This document shows, piece after piece, positions 18,365 through 26,925 of a stretch of 64,000 bases of DNA (within the stretch, counting starts at the first letter, position 1; every line of letters begins with the position of its first letter). The position numbers were made by a program, and so were the translations under genes. Location: the NCBI RefSeq assembly GCF_035195345.1, contig NZ_CP136574.1:1789871-1853870 (forward strand). The letters are read 5' to 3'. Under the pieces are notes generated by a model, which worked only from the letters and a program-made list of their open reading frames with translations, did no database searches and was not told the origin of the DNA. Origin of the DNA: Flavobacterium sp. (lineage in GTDB: Bacteria; Bacteroidota; Bacteroidia; Flavobacteriales; Flavobacteriaceae).

Positions 18365-19681
18365 ATGGAGTTGAAAGATAAATTATTAGCTTCTTTCATG
18401 GCTTTTGAAGAAAAGATTGATACACATTCTGAACTTCACGAGTTAAGAAGTCATGCCATAAAAAATTTCGAAAACAAAGGTTTCCCTACTAAAAAAGAGG
18501 AAGCTTGGAAATACACATCCTTAAATGCAATTTTAAAGAATGATTTTTCGGTTTTCCCGAAGAAAGAAAATGCGATTGAATTTAAAGACGTAAAAAAGTA
18601 TTTCTTACACGAAATTGACACATATAAAGTAGTTTTCATCGACGGAATTTTCAGTTCGTTTTTGTCTTCAACTACACATGATGGTTTAGATGTTTGTTTG
18701 ATGTCTTCGGCATTGACAAAACCTAAATATAAAATGATTGTTGATACTTATTTCAATCAAATTGCAAATAAAGAAGATAGTTTAACGTCTTTAAACACAG
18801 CATTTTCATTGGAAGGAGCATATATCAACATCCCGAAAAGTAAAGTGGTTGAAAAGCCAATCGAGATTATTTATTTCTCTACAGGAAATGAAGCAGCTTT
18901 GATTGTACAACCTAGAAATTTAGTAATTATTGGAGAGAACGCTCATGTGCAAATTGTAGAGCGTCATCAGAGTTTGAATTCGAATCCCGTTTTAACGAAT
19001 TCGGTTACCGAAATTTTTGCTCAAAAACGTGCGATTGTTGATTATTACAAAGTGCAAAACGATGTGCAAACTGCGAATTTGATTGACAATACATACATTG
19101 CACAAAAGCAAGAGAGTAGAGTAGCGGTGCATACGTTTTCGTTTGGTGGAAACATTACGAGAAACAACTTGAATTTCTATCACCAAGGTGAAAGAATCGA
19201 TTCAACTTTGAAAGGAATTACCATTATTGGTGATAAACAACACGTAGATCATTATACGTTAGTCCAACACGCCACACCAAATTGCGAAAGCCACCAAAAC
19301 TATAAAACGATTTTACACGATAGTTCAACCGGAGTTTTCAACGGAAAAATCTTCGTAGAAAAAGAAGCTCAAAAAACAGATGCTTTCCAACAAAATAATA
19401 ACATTTTAATTGGCGATAAAGCTACCATCAACGCAAAACCACAATTGGAAATTTTTGCTGACGATGTAAAATGTTCTCACGGTTGTACGATTGGACAATT
19501 AGACGAAAGCGCGATGTTCTACATGCAACAACGAGGCATTCCTAAAAAAGAAGCCAAAGCTTTGTTGATGTATGCGTTTACAAGCGAAGTAACAAACAGT
19601 GTAAAAATTCCAGAATTAAAAGCAAAGATTGCTCGTATTATCGCTGATAAATTAGGCGTGAATATGGGATTTGATTTGTAA
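18365..19681 (+). CDS. sufD: SufD subunit of the Fe-S assembly complex
   Basis: This 438-residue SufB paralogue forms the SufBC2D complex. The N-terminus contains GFPTKKEEAWKYTSL and the C-terminal half the beta-helix core, ending with DDVKCSHGCTIGQLDESAMFYMQQRGI. These are typical SufD features. It starts one base after the sufC stop. A small hairpin follows its stop codon before sufS. Confidence 0.97.
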   Translation: MELKDKLLASFMAFEEKIDTHSELHELRSHAIKNFENKGFPTKKEEAWKYTSLNAILKNDFSVFPKKENAIEFKDVKKYFLHEIDTYKVVFIDGIFSSFLSSTTHDGLDVCLMSSALTKPKYKMIVDTYFNQIANKEDSLTSLNTAFSLEGAYINIPKSKVVEKPIEIIYFSTGNEAALIVQPRNLVIIGENAHVQIVERHQSLNSNPVLTNSVTEIFAQKRAIVDYYKVQNDVQTANLIDNTYIAQKQESRVAVHTFSFGGNITRNNLNFYHQGERIDSTLKGITIIGDKQHVDHYTLVQHATPNCESHQNYKTILHDSSTGVFNGKIFVEKEAQKTDAFQQNNNILIGDKATINAKPQLEIFADDVKCSHGCTIGQLDESAMFYMQQRGIPKKEAKALLMYAFTSEVTNSVKIPELKAKIARIIADKLGVNMGFDL

Positions 19682-19686
19682 TATAT

Positions 19687-19707
19687 AAGACCGCTTCATT
19701 GCGGTTT
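19687..19707 (+). terminator. Short hairpin between sufD and sufS (possible attenuator)
   Basis: GACCGC and GCGGTT pair around TTCATT, followed by TTGTTTT. The stem is only five or six base pairs, so it may reduce rather than stop transcription into sufS. Confidence 0.6.
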
Positions 19708-19735
19708 TGTTTTATAAAAAATAAAAAATATCAAT

Positions 19736-20950
19736 ATGTTTGATGTTCAAAAAGTAAGAGCTGATTTTCCCATTTTATCGCAAAAAGTAAATGGAAAACC
19801 CTTGGTGTATTTTGATAACGGTGCCACTTCGCAAAAACCGCAAGTGGTTATTGATGCTATTTCGAAATATTACAGCGAAATCAATGCTAATATTCACCGT
19901 GGTGTGCATACGCTGAGTCAATTGGCTACGGATGCGTATGAAGTGTCAAGAAATACGATTCAAAATCACTTAAACGCAAAGCATAATCACGAAATCATTT
20001 TTACTTCAGGAACTACGTTCGGAATCAACTTGGTGGCGAATGGTTTTGCAAGTTTACTAAAAGCAGGTGATGAGGTGATGGTATCCGCTTTGGAACACCA
20101 TAGTAACATTGTGCCTTGGCAATTTTTATGTGAAAGAACTGGAGCGAAGTTGGTGGTTATTCCAATGAATCAAAAAGGAGAATTAATTCTTTCAGAATTT
20201 GACAAATTACTTTCCGAAAAAACGAAAATCGTAACGGTAAATCACATTTCAAATGCGTTAGGAACTGTTAACCCAATTGAATACATCATCAAAAAAGCAC
20301 ATGGAGTAGGAGCAGCCGTTTTAATAGACGGAGCACAAGCAACTCCTCATTTACGACCAGATGTGCAAGCTCTGGATTGTGATTTTTATGTTTTTTCAGG
20401 TCATAAAGTGTGTGGTCCAACAGGCGTTGGAATTTTATATGGAAAAGAAGAATGGTTACGCAAATTACCGCCCTATCAAGGTGGAGGCGAAATGATTGCT
20501 GAGGTTACGTTCGAAAAAACAATTTACGCCGATTTACCGCATAAATTTGAAGCCGGTACACCAAACATCGAAGGCGGAATTGTTTTAGGAACGGCGATTG
20601 ATTACATGAATGCAATCGGTTTTGATAACATTGCGGTCTACGAACAAGAATTATTAGAGTATGGAACTAAAAGATTACAGGAAATAGAAGGTTTAACGAT
20701 TTTTGGAACGAGTGAAAACAAAGCTTCAGTAATTTCATTTAATATCGAAGGCATTCATCCTTATGACATTGGCACAATTATCGATAAGTTAGGTATAGCG
20801 GTTAGAACCGGGCATCATTGCGCCCAACCTATTATGAATTTTTTCAATATTCCAGGAACCATTAGAGCAAGTTTTGCTTTTTACAATACCAAGGAAGAAA
20901 TTGATATCTTTGTAGAAGCGGTTAAAAAAGCACAAATGATGTTGTCTTAA
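19736..20950 (+). CDS. sufS: SufS cysteine desulfurase
   Basis: This 404-residue group II cysteine desulfurase is a PLP enzyme that moves sulfur from cysteine to SufE. The PLP lysine is in FSGHKVCGPTG near 224 and the persulfide cysteine is in RTGHHCAQP near 361. The ATDAYE and NIHRGVHTLS signatures are present. It is separated from sufD by a weak hairpin but on the same strand, with its partner sufE two genes downstream. Confidence 0.97.
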   Translation: MFDVQKVRADFPILSQKVNGKPLVYFDNGATSQKPQVVIDAISKYYSEINANIHRGVHTLSQLATDAYEVSRNTIQNHLNAKHNHEIIFTSGTTFGINLVANGFASLLKAGDEVMVSALEHHSNIVPWQFLCERTGAKLVVIPMNQKGELILSEFDKLLSEKTKIVTVNHISNALGTVNPIEYIIKKAHGVGAAVLIDGAQATPHLRPDVQALDCDFYVFSGHKVCGPTGVGILYGKEEWLRKLPPYQGGGEMIAEVTFEKTIYADLPHKFEAGTPNIEGGIVLGTAIDYMNAIGFDNIAVYEQELLEYGTKRLQEIEGLTIFGTSENKASVISFNIEGIHPYDIGTIIDKLGIAVRTGHHCAQPIMNFFNIPGTIRASFAFYNTKEEIDIFVEAVKKAQMMLS

Positions 20951-20961
20951 AAATAAATATT

Positions 20962-21711
20962 ATGAAATCATTATTTTCTATTTTTTTAGTGTTTTTTTTA
21001 TCGAAAGGTTGTTCGCAAGAGCAGTTTATATCGGATGTAAAAATTTCATATGGTGCGAATTCAAGAGGTTTTCACAGAACCATTCAAATTGAAAATAAAA
21101 CCTTTTCAGTTATTAACACAAGAGATGGTAAGCCAGAAGTTGTTGAATTATCTGATGAACAATGGAATCAACTTGGGAAATTATATTCTAAAATCGATTT
21201 AAAAACTTTTAACGATTTAGAAGGTCCTACCATGGAACGTGCTTATGATGGGAAAGCACATGCCGATATGTCAATTATTGTAAAAGATAAAACGTACACC
21301 ACAAAAGGTTTTGACCATACAATTCCGCCAGCTAAAATTAAAGAATTTGTAGATTACATTAATAAATTAGCAGATGATTCTGTTGTAAAAAATCCAGTTT
21401 TAGGTAGTTATTCTGTAGAAGAGTTGTTGTCAAATGATGTCAGTAAAAAGGAATATTTTATTAGTTTTGATGCGGAGAAAGTATCGGGTTTTATGGGTTG
21501 TAATATGTATTCAGGCATATACAAATTACAAGATGAATCAATTTCTTTCGGTCCTATGATGTCAACCAGAAAATATTGTGAAAATGCAATGGAAAACGAA
21601 ACATTATGGTTTAAAGTTTCCACTGAAGTTACCTATTTTAAAATTGAAAACAAAACCATTTTATTATACGATAATGAAAACAAGTTGATTTTAAAAGCAA
21701 CTAAAAAATAA
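20962..21711 (+). CDS. META-domain lipoprotein within the SUF operon
   Basis: This 249-residue protein has a short hydrophobic signal and a cysteine in KGCSQEQ (residue 17) that fits a lipobox. The N-terminal half contains KTYTTKGFDHTIPPAKIKEFVDYIN. The C-terminal 110 residues form a META (HslJ-like) domain with MGCNMYSGIYKLQDESISFGP and KYCENAMENE. The function is unknown. It sits 11 bases after sufS and 7 bases before sufE, so it is co-transcribed with Fe-S assembly genes despite its predicted location outside the cytoplasm. Confidence 0.82.
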   Translation: MKSLFSIFLVFFLSKGCSQEQFISDVKISYGANSRGFHRTIQIENKTFSVINTRDGKPEVVELSDEQWNQLGKLYSKIDLKTFNDLEGPTMERAYDGKAHADMSIIVKDKTYTTKGFDHTIPPAKIKEFVDYINKLADDSVVKNPVLGSYSVEELLSNDVSKKEYFISFDAEKVSGFMGCNMYSGIYKLQDESISFGPMMSTRKYCENAMENETLWFKVSTEVTYFKIENKTILLYDNENKLILKATKK

Positions 21712-21718
21712 TTTTTTA

Positions 21719-22138
21719 ATGACGATTAAAGAGATACAAAACGATATTGTAGACGAGTTTTCTATGTTTGACGACTGGATGCAACGCTACGAATACATCA
21801 TCGAGTTAGGAAAAACACTTCCATTAATTGATGAACAATACAAAATAGACGAAAACATCATCAAGGGTTGTCAATCCAAAGTTTGGGTTCATGGAGAAGA
21901 ACAAGGTGGAAAAATAGTTTTCACAGCAGATAGCGATGCCATTTTAACGAAAGGCATTATTGCTATTCTTATTCGTGCTTTTTCTAATCAATCTCCTAAA
22001 GATATTTTAGAAGCTAACACCGATTTTATTGACGAAATAGGATTAAAAGAACATTTGTCGCCCACTAGAGCCAATGGTTTGGTTTCGATGATAAAACAAA
22101 TAAAAATGTATGCGTTAGCTTTTCAATCGAAGCAATAA
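21719..22138 (+). CDS. sufE: SufE sulfur acceptor
   Basis: This 139-residue SufE-family protein takes persulfide sulfur from SufS and passes it to SufB. The acceptor cysteine is C51 in IIKGCQSKVWVHG, and the C-terminal half has the LVSMIKQIKMYA helix. It follows the META lipoprotein by seven bases. The next 72 bases hold the left arm of an inverted repeat that brackets the GxxExxY gene. Confidence 0.95.
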   Translation: MTIKEIQNDIVDEFSMFDDWMQRYEYIIELGKTLPLIDEQYKIDENIIKGCQSKVWVHGEEQGGKIVFTADSDAILTKGIIAILIRAFSNQSPKDILEANTDFIDEIGLKEHLSPTRANGLVSMIKQIKMYALAFQSKQ

Positions 22139-22149
22139 ACCAAAAAATC

Positions 22150-22647
22150 AAACATATAAGCCATATAAGTTTTTACAATATGATATACACCACTAAAATT
22201 AATACAAGCCATGAAGAATGTAACAAAAACAAAATTAAAAGATTTAGTTTATCAAGTTAACGGAGCCGCAATAGAAGTTCATAAAAGATTAGGACCAGGA
22301 TTGTTAGAAGCAGTTTATCACCAGTGTCTGATTAAGGAATTAGAATTACGTAATATAAATTCAATTTCAGAATGCAATATTCCAATCAATTACAAAGGAT
22401 TTGAATTGGAATCAATACTAAGATGTGATATTTTAGTTGAAAACATTTTAGTAGTTGAATTGAAAGCAGTGGCGGAAATGAATCCAATTTATGAAGCTCA
22501 ACTTTTAACTTACATGAACTTATTGCAAATGCCAATAGGATTATTAATTAATTTTAATGTCAAGAACATTTATTACGAAGGACAACAAACATATGTAAAC
22601 GAAATATATAAGACATTATGGGATTAACTTATATGGCTTATATGTTT
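22150..22647. mobile_element. Inverted-repeat-bracketed GxxExxY unit (putative)
   Basis: A perfect 22-bp inverted repeat (22150-22171 with 22626-22647) encloses the GxxExxY gene; the right arm overlaps that gene's stop codon. Each arm is itself built of two near-copies of an 8-base motif (CATATAAG). No transposase and no clear target-site duplication is visible. The unit lies between sufE and the DUF59 gene, as if inserted into the operon. The mobile nature is my inference from the structure and from related gene-less elements in this window. Confidence 0.5.
22211..22627 (+). CDS. GxxExxY protein (PD-(D/E)XK nuclease-like)
   Basis: This 138-residue protein carries the family motif G30-LL-E33-AV-Y36. 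A likely PD-(D/E)XK pattern follows: D73 in LRCDILVEN, then E83-L-K85 in VVELKA. These residues suggest a nuclease-type fold, but activity and biological role are not established to my knowledge. It is out of place among Fe-S assembly genes and is enclosed by perfect 22-bp inverted repeats. The gene is intact, with no frameshift. Confidence 0.88.
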   Translation: MKNVTKTKLKDLVYQVNGAAIEVHKRLGPGLLEAVYHQCLIKELELRNINSISECNIPINYKGFELESILRCDILVENILVVELKAVAEMNPIYEAQLLTYMNLLQMPIGLLINFNVKNIYYEGQQTYVNEIYKTLWD

Positions 22648-22660
22648 AAAAATTTAAAAA

Positions 22661-22984
22661 ATGGAAGAATTTAACGACACAATCAACTTAGGCGAAGATG
22701 TAGTCAAAGTTTTAAAAGGAATTTTTGACCCTGAAATCCCAGTAGATATTTACGAATTAGGGTTAATTTACGATGTGATGATTAATGAAGATAACGATGT
22801 AAAAATCTTAATGACGTTAACTTCACCAAATTGCCCAGTAGCTGAGACGTTACCAATGGAAGTGGAAGAAAAAGTAAAATCTATCGATACTGTTAAATCA
22901 TGTGAAGTAGAAATAACTTTTGATCCGCCTTGGAGCAAAGATTTAATGAGTGAAGAAGCAAAATTAGAATTAGGAATGCTTTAA
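22661..22984 (+). CDS. DUF59/MIP18-family Fe-S assembly protein (SufT-like)
   Basis: This 107-residue protein has the DUF59 fold with DPEIPVDIYELGLIYDV at about 23-39 and the reactive cysteine C58 in TSPNCP. The C-terminus has FDPPWSKDLMSEEAK, as in PaaD/SufT proteins that help deliver Fe-S clusters. It belongs to the SUF operon but is separated from sufE by the GxxExxY unit. Confidence 0.92.
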   Translation: MEEFNDTINLGEDVVKVLKGIFDPEIPVDIYELGLIYDVMINEDNDVKILMTLTSPNCPVAETLPMEVEEKVKSIDTVKSCEVEITFDPPWSKDLMSEEAKLELGML

Positions 22985-22994
22985 AATAAGTAAG

Positions 22995-23046
22995 CAGTGT
23001 TCAGTTTTTAGTTGGTAGTTTGCTGAACACTAATTACTGAACACTG
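22995..23046. repeat. Inverted repeat, CAGT class (copy 1)
   Basis: CAGTGTTCAGT (22995-23005) is the perfect reverse complement of ACTGAACACTG (23036-23046), with another GCTGAACAC copy in the loop. Similar CAGT-rich repeats occur at 38450, 40560 and 61344. Confidence 0.75.
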
Positions 23047-23058
23047 AAGACTATAAAA

Positions 23059-23562
23059 ATGGATGAAATAGTAAACAAAGTAGCACAAAGTTCTTTGATG
23101 GTATTCGATTTAGAAGATTACTATCCAGATAATAATGTAGTGGATTTAGATATTTCGCAATGGTTGTTGGAAGGATTTATCTTAAAAGAGTCCGATTTTA
23201 GAGCACAATTAAAAAGCAACGATTTCTCGTCTTTTCAAGATAAATACGTGGCTATCTATTGTTCAACAGATGCTATTTTGCCTGCCTGGACTTTTGCTTT
23301 AGTTACTGTGAATTTAGCACCCTATGCTTTAAAAGTTATTCATGGAACTAAAGAATTGGCCGTTATTGAATGGTATCAAGATATTTTAAATAAACTCGAT
23401 TATACCGATTATTTTCAAAAGCCAGTAATTTTAAAGGGATGTTCTAAAAAATCAGTACCCAATCAGGTGTATACTTTAGCGATTCAAAAACTACTAAAAG
23501 TTGCGAAAAGCGTGATGTTTGGCGAAGCGTGTTCGGCAGTGCCTTTATACAAGAAGAAATAA
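23059..23562 (+). CDS. DUF2480 family protein
   Basis: This 167-residue cytosolic protein resembles DUF2480, a family often found at the end of SUF operons in Flavobacteriaceae. Sequence features include LEDYYP and DISQWLLEGFILKESDFR near the N-terminus and cysteines in IYCSTDAILPAW, KGCSKK and GEACSAVPLYKKK. The GEACS and KGCS cysteines could bind a metal or cluster, but that is inference. It is the last gene of the operon and converges on hflX with an 18-bp gap. Confidence 0.8.
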   Translation: MDEIVNKVAQSSLMVFDLEDYYPDNNVVDLDISQWLLEGFILKESDFRAQLKSNDFSSFQDKYVAIYCSTDAILPAWTFALVTVNLAPYALKVIHGTKELAVIEWYQDILNKLDYTDYFQKPVILKGCSKKSVPNQVYTLAIQKLLKVAKSVMFGEACSAVPLYKKK

Positions 23563-23580
23563 CCGATTTAAAGTCTTTTT

Positions 23581-24804
23581 TTATTCGTTTTCAACGGCGT
23601 CTTTATAATCGGGATATAAAAATTTATTGTAAGGAAATCGTGTGATATGAATTTCTCTTACAGCTTCGTACACTTTTTCTCTGAATTCTTCAAAATTGGC
23701 TTTTTCTGTGGCAGAGATAAAAAGGGTATTATTTTCACCTAATTTACTCATCCAAGTTTGTTTCCAATCTTCTAATGTGTAATGTTTGGTTGTTTTTTCA
23801 ATACTTAAATCATTTTCATCGAAATAAACCGATTGATAAGCATCAATTTTATTGAAAACCATGATAGTTGGTTTATCGGCACTTTTAATATCTTGTAAAA
23901 TTTGATTCACCGAGGAAATATGATCTTCAAAGTCAGGATGCGAAATATCTACTACATGAAGCAATAAATCAGCTTCTCTAACCTCATCTAACGTACTTTT
24001 AAATGATTCAACTAATTGTGTTGGAAGTTTTCTAATAAATCCTACGGTATCACTTAAAAGAAACGGTAAATTCTTTATAACGGTTTTACGAACGGTTGTA
24101 TCTAATGTGGCAAATAACTTGTTTTCTACAAACACATCACTTTTTCCAATAGCGTTCATCAAAGTTGATTTTCCAACATTGGTATAACCTACTAAGGCAA
24201 CACGAACCATGGCGCCACGATTGCTTCGTTGGGTTGCCATTTGTTTATCAATTACCTTGATTTTTTCTTTTAGTAACGAAATCCTGTCACGTACAATACG
24301 ACGGTCGGTTTCAATTTCGGTTTCCCCAGGACCACGCATACCAATTCCTCCTTTTTGACGTTCTAAGTGTGTCCACATTCCGGTTAAACGAGGTAATAAG
24401 TATTGGCATTGTGCTAATTCAACTTGCGTTCTTGCATAAGAAGTTTCGGCTCTTTGGGCAAAAATATCCAAAATAAGATTGGTTCTGTCTAATACTTTAC
24501 AGTCTAATTCTTTGGTAATGTTTTTGGATTGTGAAGGCGTTAATTCATCGTCAAAAATTACGGTTTTAATATCGTTATCTTTGATATAATATTTGATTTC
24601 TTCTAATTTCCCTGTCCCTACAAAAGTCTTCGGATTGGGTTTGTCCATTTTTTGTGAAAAACGTTTTACAACAGTTCCACCAGCAGTAAAGGTCAAGAAT
24701 TCCAATTCGTCAAGATATTCGTTTAGTTTATCTTCGCTTTGGTTTTGCGTTACTATTCCAACTACAATTGATTTTTCAAAGTCAATAACTTCTTTCTCTA
24801 ACAT
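23581..24804 (-). CDS. hflX: GTPase HflX
   Basis: This 407-residue ribosome-associated GTPase is linked to ribosome rescue after stress. The HflX N-terminal domain precedes GMRGPGETEIETDRR. The G domain has G1 GYTNVGKST near 205, G3 DTVGF and G4 NKID. The C-terminus continues to YKDAVENE. It is transcribed toward the SUF operon end, and the terminator of the preceding minus-strand operon lies directly upstream. Confidence 0.96.
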   Translation of the reverse strand: MLEKEVIDFEKSIVVGIVTQNQSEDKLNEYLDELEFLTFTAGGTVVKRFSQKMDKPNPKTFVGTGKLEEIKYYIKDNDIKTVIFDDELTPSQSKNITKELDCKVLDRTNLILDIFAQRAETSYARTQVELAQCQYLLPRLTGMWTHLERQKGGIGMRGPGETEIETDRRIVRDRISLLKEKIKVIDKQMATQRSNRGAMVRVALVGYTNVGKSTLMNAIGKSDVFVENKLFATLDTTVRKTVIKNLPFLLSDTVGFIRKLPTQLVESFKSTLDEVREADLLLHVVDISHPDFEDHISSVNQILQDIKSADKPTIMVFNKIDAYQSVYFDENDLSIEKTTKHYTLEDWKQTWMSKLGENNTLFISATEKANFEEFREKVYEAVREIHITRFPYNKFLYPDYKDAVENE

Positions 24805-24823
24805 ATTCGTTCTTTATAGATTA

Positions 24824-24831
24824 CAAAGGTA
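24824..24831 (-). promoter_or_regulatory. Candidate hflX -7 box
   Basis: The minus strand reads TACCTTTG (24831 to 24824), 20 bases before the hflX ATG. A -33 TTG is not present at normal spacing. Confidence 0.42.
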
Positions 24832-24845
24832 CAAAATAGCAAGAA

Positions 24846-24874
24846 TAAAAAAAGCGACTCGTTTGAGTCGCTTT
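24846..24874 (-). terminator. Intrinsic terminator of the TonB receptor operon
   Basis: AAAGCGACTC pairs with GAGTCGCTTT around a four-base loop and is followed on the minus strand by a T-run. It lies 22 bases after the stop of the DUF5689 gene. Confidence 0.88.
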
Positions 24875-24895
24875 AGATATAATTTAATATTGTAA

Positions 24896-26272
24896 TTAGT
24901 TAATTACAATATTATCTATTTGCATTGTAGTTGTTGGTCCACCAGAACCATTTCCAATATATTCAAACACAAAAAACCCATTTCCAGTAACTCCGACAGG
25001 AATATTATAAATACCACTTGCCGTAAAGTTTGTAGGATATCCACTTGGTAAGCCAGGAGAAATCGTAAAACTAGAAGTAATATCTGTTAATGTTGCGGAA
25101 GTAATTTGTGACCCAGGAGTATAATTTGTAGTGTAATATACTTTTAATACATTACCATTGTGGAAACCAGCTTTTGTTTCAAATGAAAGCGTATTTGCTG
25201 CTGTCATGTTAACAGGAACAATAAACAATGATCTGTTTGCTTCTGGAGTTCCTCCAAAAGAAGACATTTGTATATAGGTATTAGTTGGAGTTCCAAACGT
25301 TTTTCTTTGCCAATATCTACTTCCTACAGCAGCATCATTGATGTATTTTGGAAAAATTTGTTGATTTGTTGTAGTGTAGGATGTAAAAGGCTCGTTTAGA
25401 GTTGCATCATAAACAATTGCAGAACCTCCAATTGGGGGGTTCAAATCAATAGCTAATCTAGTGTCAGTTAAATTAACGTCATTAATAGTTCTTATCATAA
25501 ATTGGTAATCACTATTGTATTTAGTCATTACACCTCTTATTTTACCATTAAGCGAAGGAACAGCATTTGAAGCAAATGTTGCAAATTCGCTAACTCTTAC
25601 GATTACTTTGTTTCCAAATTGATCTGTAATTTCATGATTAGTTGCACCACCAATGCTATTAAGCGTAGCATCGTAATATTTTTTTCCTAAAGATGCATCT
25701 GTAAATTGAACGCCATCAAACTCCATCAACATATTTAAATATTGGTCGTTTTTTGCAGCAGTTATTGTTAAGTCTTTAACAATATCATTTTCATTAACAT
25801 TTTCACATGATCTTAAAATCACATCTTTATATTCAACACCAGAAATTCTTCCAACTCCACCGTTGTATGAAGAACCTAAAACAGTACTACCATGTTGTTT
25901 GTTATAGTATCTGTTTTTATCTAGTTTAATGGTAACTTTTCTTCCTGGTTCAAATTCTGTATACAAGTTGTAATTATCTACAGGCATACTAAATCCTTTC
26001 AATCCATCTAATGACATCATTGAAATTGATTTATAAAAGTTTCCGCCTTCATCACTTGAAGTAACATAAGCCTCAATATAATCTATATTTTCTCCTGTTG
26101 TATATTGAACAGTAGTTGCAGTCGCAATATTTGTAATATCAGAAACTTCTTTCGTTTTAGCGATGGTTACACAATCATTTGATAAATCAGGTGTACCATA
26201 ATCATCGCCATTAACGCAACTCAATAAACTCGCAAAAACAGCTGTTGTTACTACTAATTTTATATTTTTCAT
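24896..26272 (-). CDS. DUF5689 / choice-of-anchor-J surface lipoprotein
   Basis: This 458-residue lipoprotein has its lipobox at SLLSC (C19), followed by the acidic CVNGDDYG, consistent with a surface-export signal in this phylum. The central part (TTVQYTTGENIDYIEAYVTSSDEGGNFYKSI onward) resembles DUF5689. The C-terminal 150 residues resemble a jelly-roll choice-of-anchor-J domain, ending in TTTMQIDNIVIN. It is the last gene of a three-gene minus-strand operon with a TonB receptor, so a role in substrate capture at the cell surface is likely. The ligand is unknown. Confidence 0.8.
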   Translation of the reverse strand: MKNIKLVVTTAVFASLLSCVNGDDYGTPDLSNDCVTIAKTKEVSDITNIATATTVQYTTGENIDYIEAYVTSSDEGGNFYKSISMMSLDGLKGFSMPVDNYNLYTEFEPGRKVTIKLDKNRYYNKQHGSTVLGSSYNGGVGRISGVEYKDVILRSCENVNENDIVKDLTITAAKNDQYLNMLMEFDGVQFTDASLGKKYYDATLNSIGGATNHEITDQFGNKVIVRVSEFATFASNAVPSLNGKIRGVMTKYNSDYQFMIRTINDVNLTDTRLAIDLNPPIGGSAIVYDATLNEPFTSYTTTNQQIFPKYINDAAVGSRYWQRKTFGTPTNTYIQMSSFGGTPEANRSLFIVPVNMTAANTLSFETKAGFHNGNVLKVYYTTNYTPGSQITSATLTDITSSFTISPGLPSGYPTNFTASGIYNIPVGVTGNGFFVFEYIGNGSGGPTTTMQIDNIVIN

Positions 26273-26278
26273 AGCTAT

Positions 26279-26914
26279 TTAGTTTTTAGTGATCTTAACA
26301 TTGTCTAATTGTAAAGTAGTAGTTACACCAGCTTTACTTCCGGTATATTTGAACGCAATTCTTACATTATCGCTTTCATAAGAACTAAGGTCAATATTTC
26401 CACTACTTACAAAAACATCATTTGTAGTTGGTGCAGTAAACGCTAGCGGAGTCCATGTTGCAGTAGCAATTCCACTAGTTGTTCCATCATAATCAGTTGA
26501 AATAAATACAGTTAATGGATAACCATTAGCAAATCTTGTTTTTGTTACAAAAGATAAAACCTCACCTGTTGTAGCTGTTAAATCTAGTTCTGGAGTAATT
26601 AACCAAGCGACATCATTTGTACCTGTTGCAGAATAAAACGAAGAAAATTCCGCGTAAATATTATTGCTAAATGTTCTAGCATGCCATAAGCGAGCTGATG
26701 CTGGACTTGATGTTGATCCATTATAGTTTATCCATCCTTCTAAAGTAATTGGCACCTCAACTGAACCACTTCCAGTTGTAGAAGTTTCAAAACCTTCGTT
26801 AAATGCATAAGTATACACAGTAGGAATAACATAATCATCATCTCCTACACAACTTGTTAAAGCACTTATACTAAGTGCCAACAAGAAAATTGTTTTTAAA
26901 AATTTTATTTTCAT
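26279..26914 (-). CDS. Choice-of-anchor-J domain surface lipoprotein
   Basis: This 211-residue protein has a lipobox at ALTSC (C22) followed by CVGDDDY, an acidic run expected to direct surface display. The rest resembles the C-terminal domain of the next gene (shared ending TTTLQLDNVKI), so the two may have arisen by duplication. It lies 11 bases after the TonB receptor stop and 6 bases before the DUF5689 gene. It is probably an accessory binding protein of the receptor. Confidence 0.78.
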   Translation of the reverse strand: MKIKFLKTIFLLALSISALTSCVGDDDYVIPTVYTYAFNEGFETSTTGSGSVEVPITLEGWINYNGSTSSPASARLWHARTFSNNIYAEFSSFYSATGTNDVAWLITPELDLTATTGEVLSFVTKTRFANGYPLTVFISTDYDGTTSGIATATWTPLAFTAPTTNDVFVSSGNIDLSSYESDNVRIAFKYTGSKAGVTTTLQLDNVKITKN

Positions 26915-26925
26915 AGTATATTTTT

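Noticed and set aside
22211..22627. GxxExxY gene as part of the Fe-S assembly machinery
   Set aside because: It has nuclease-type residues and no metal-cluster cysteine motif, and it sits inside inverted repeats. Location alone is weak evidence for a SUF role.
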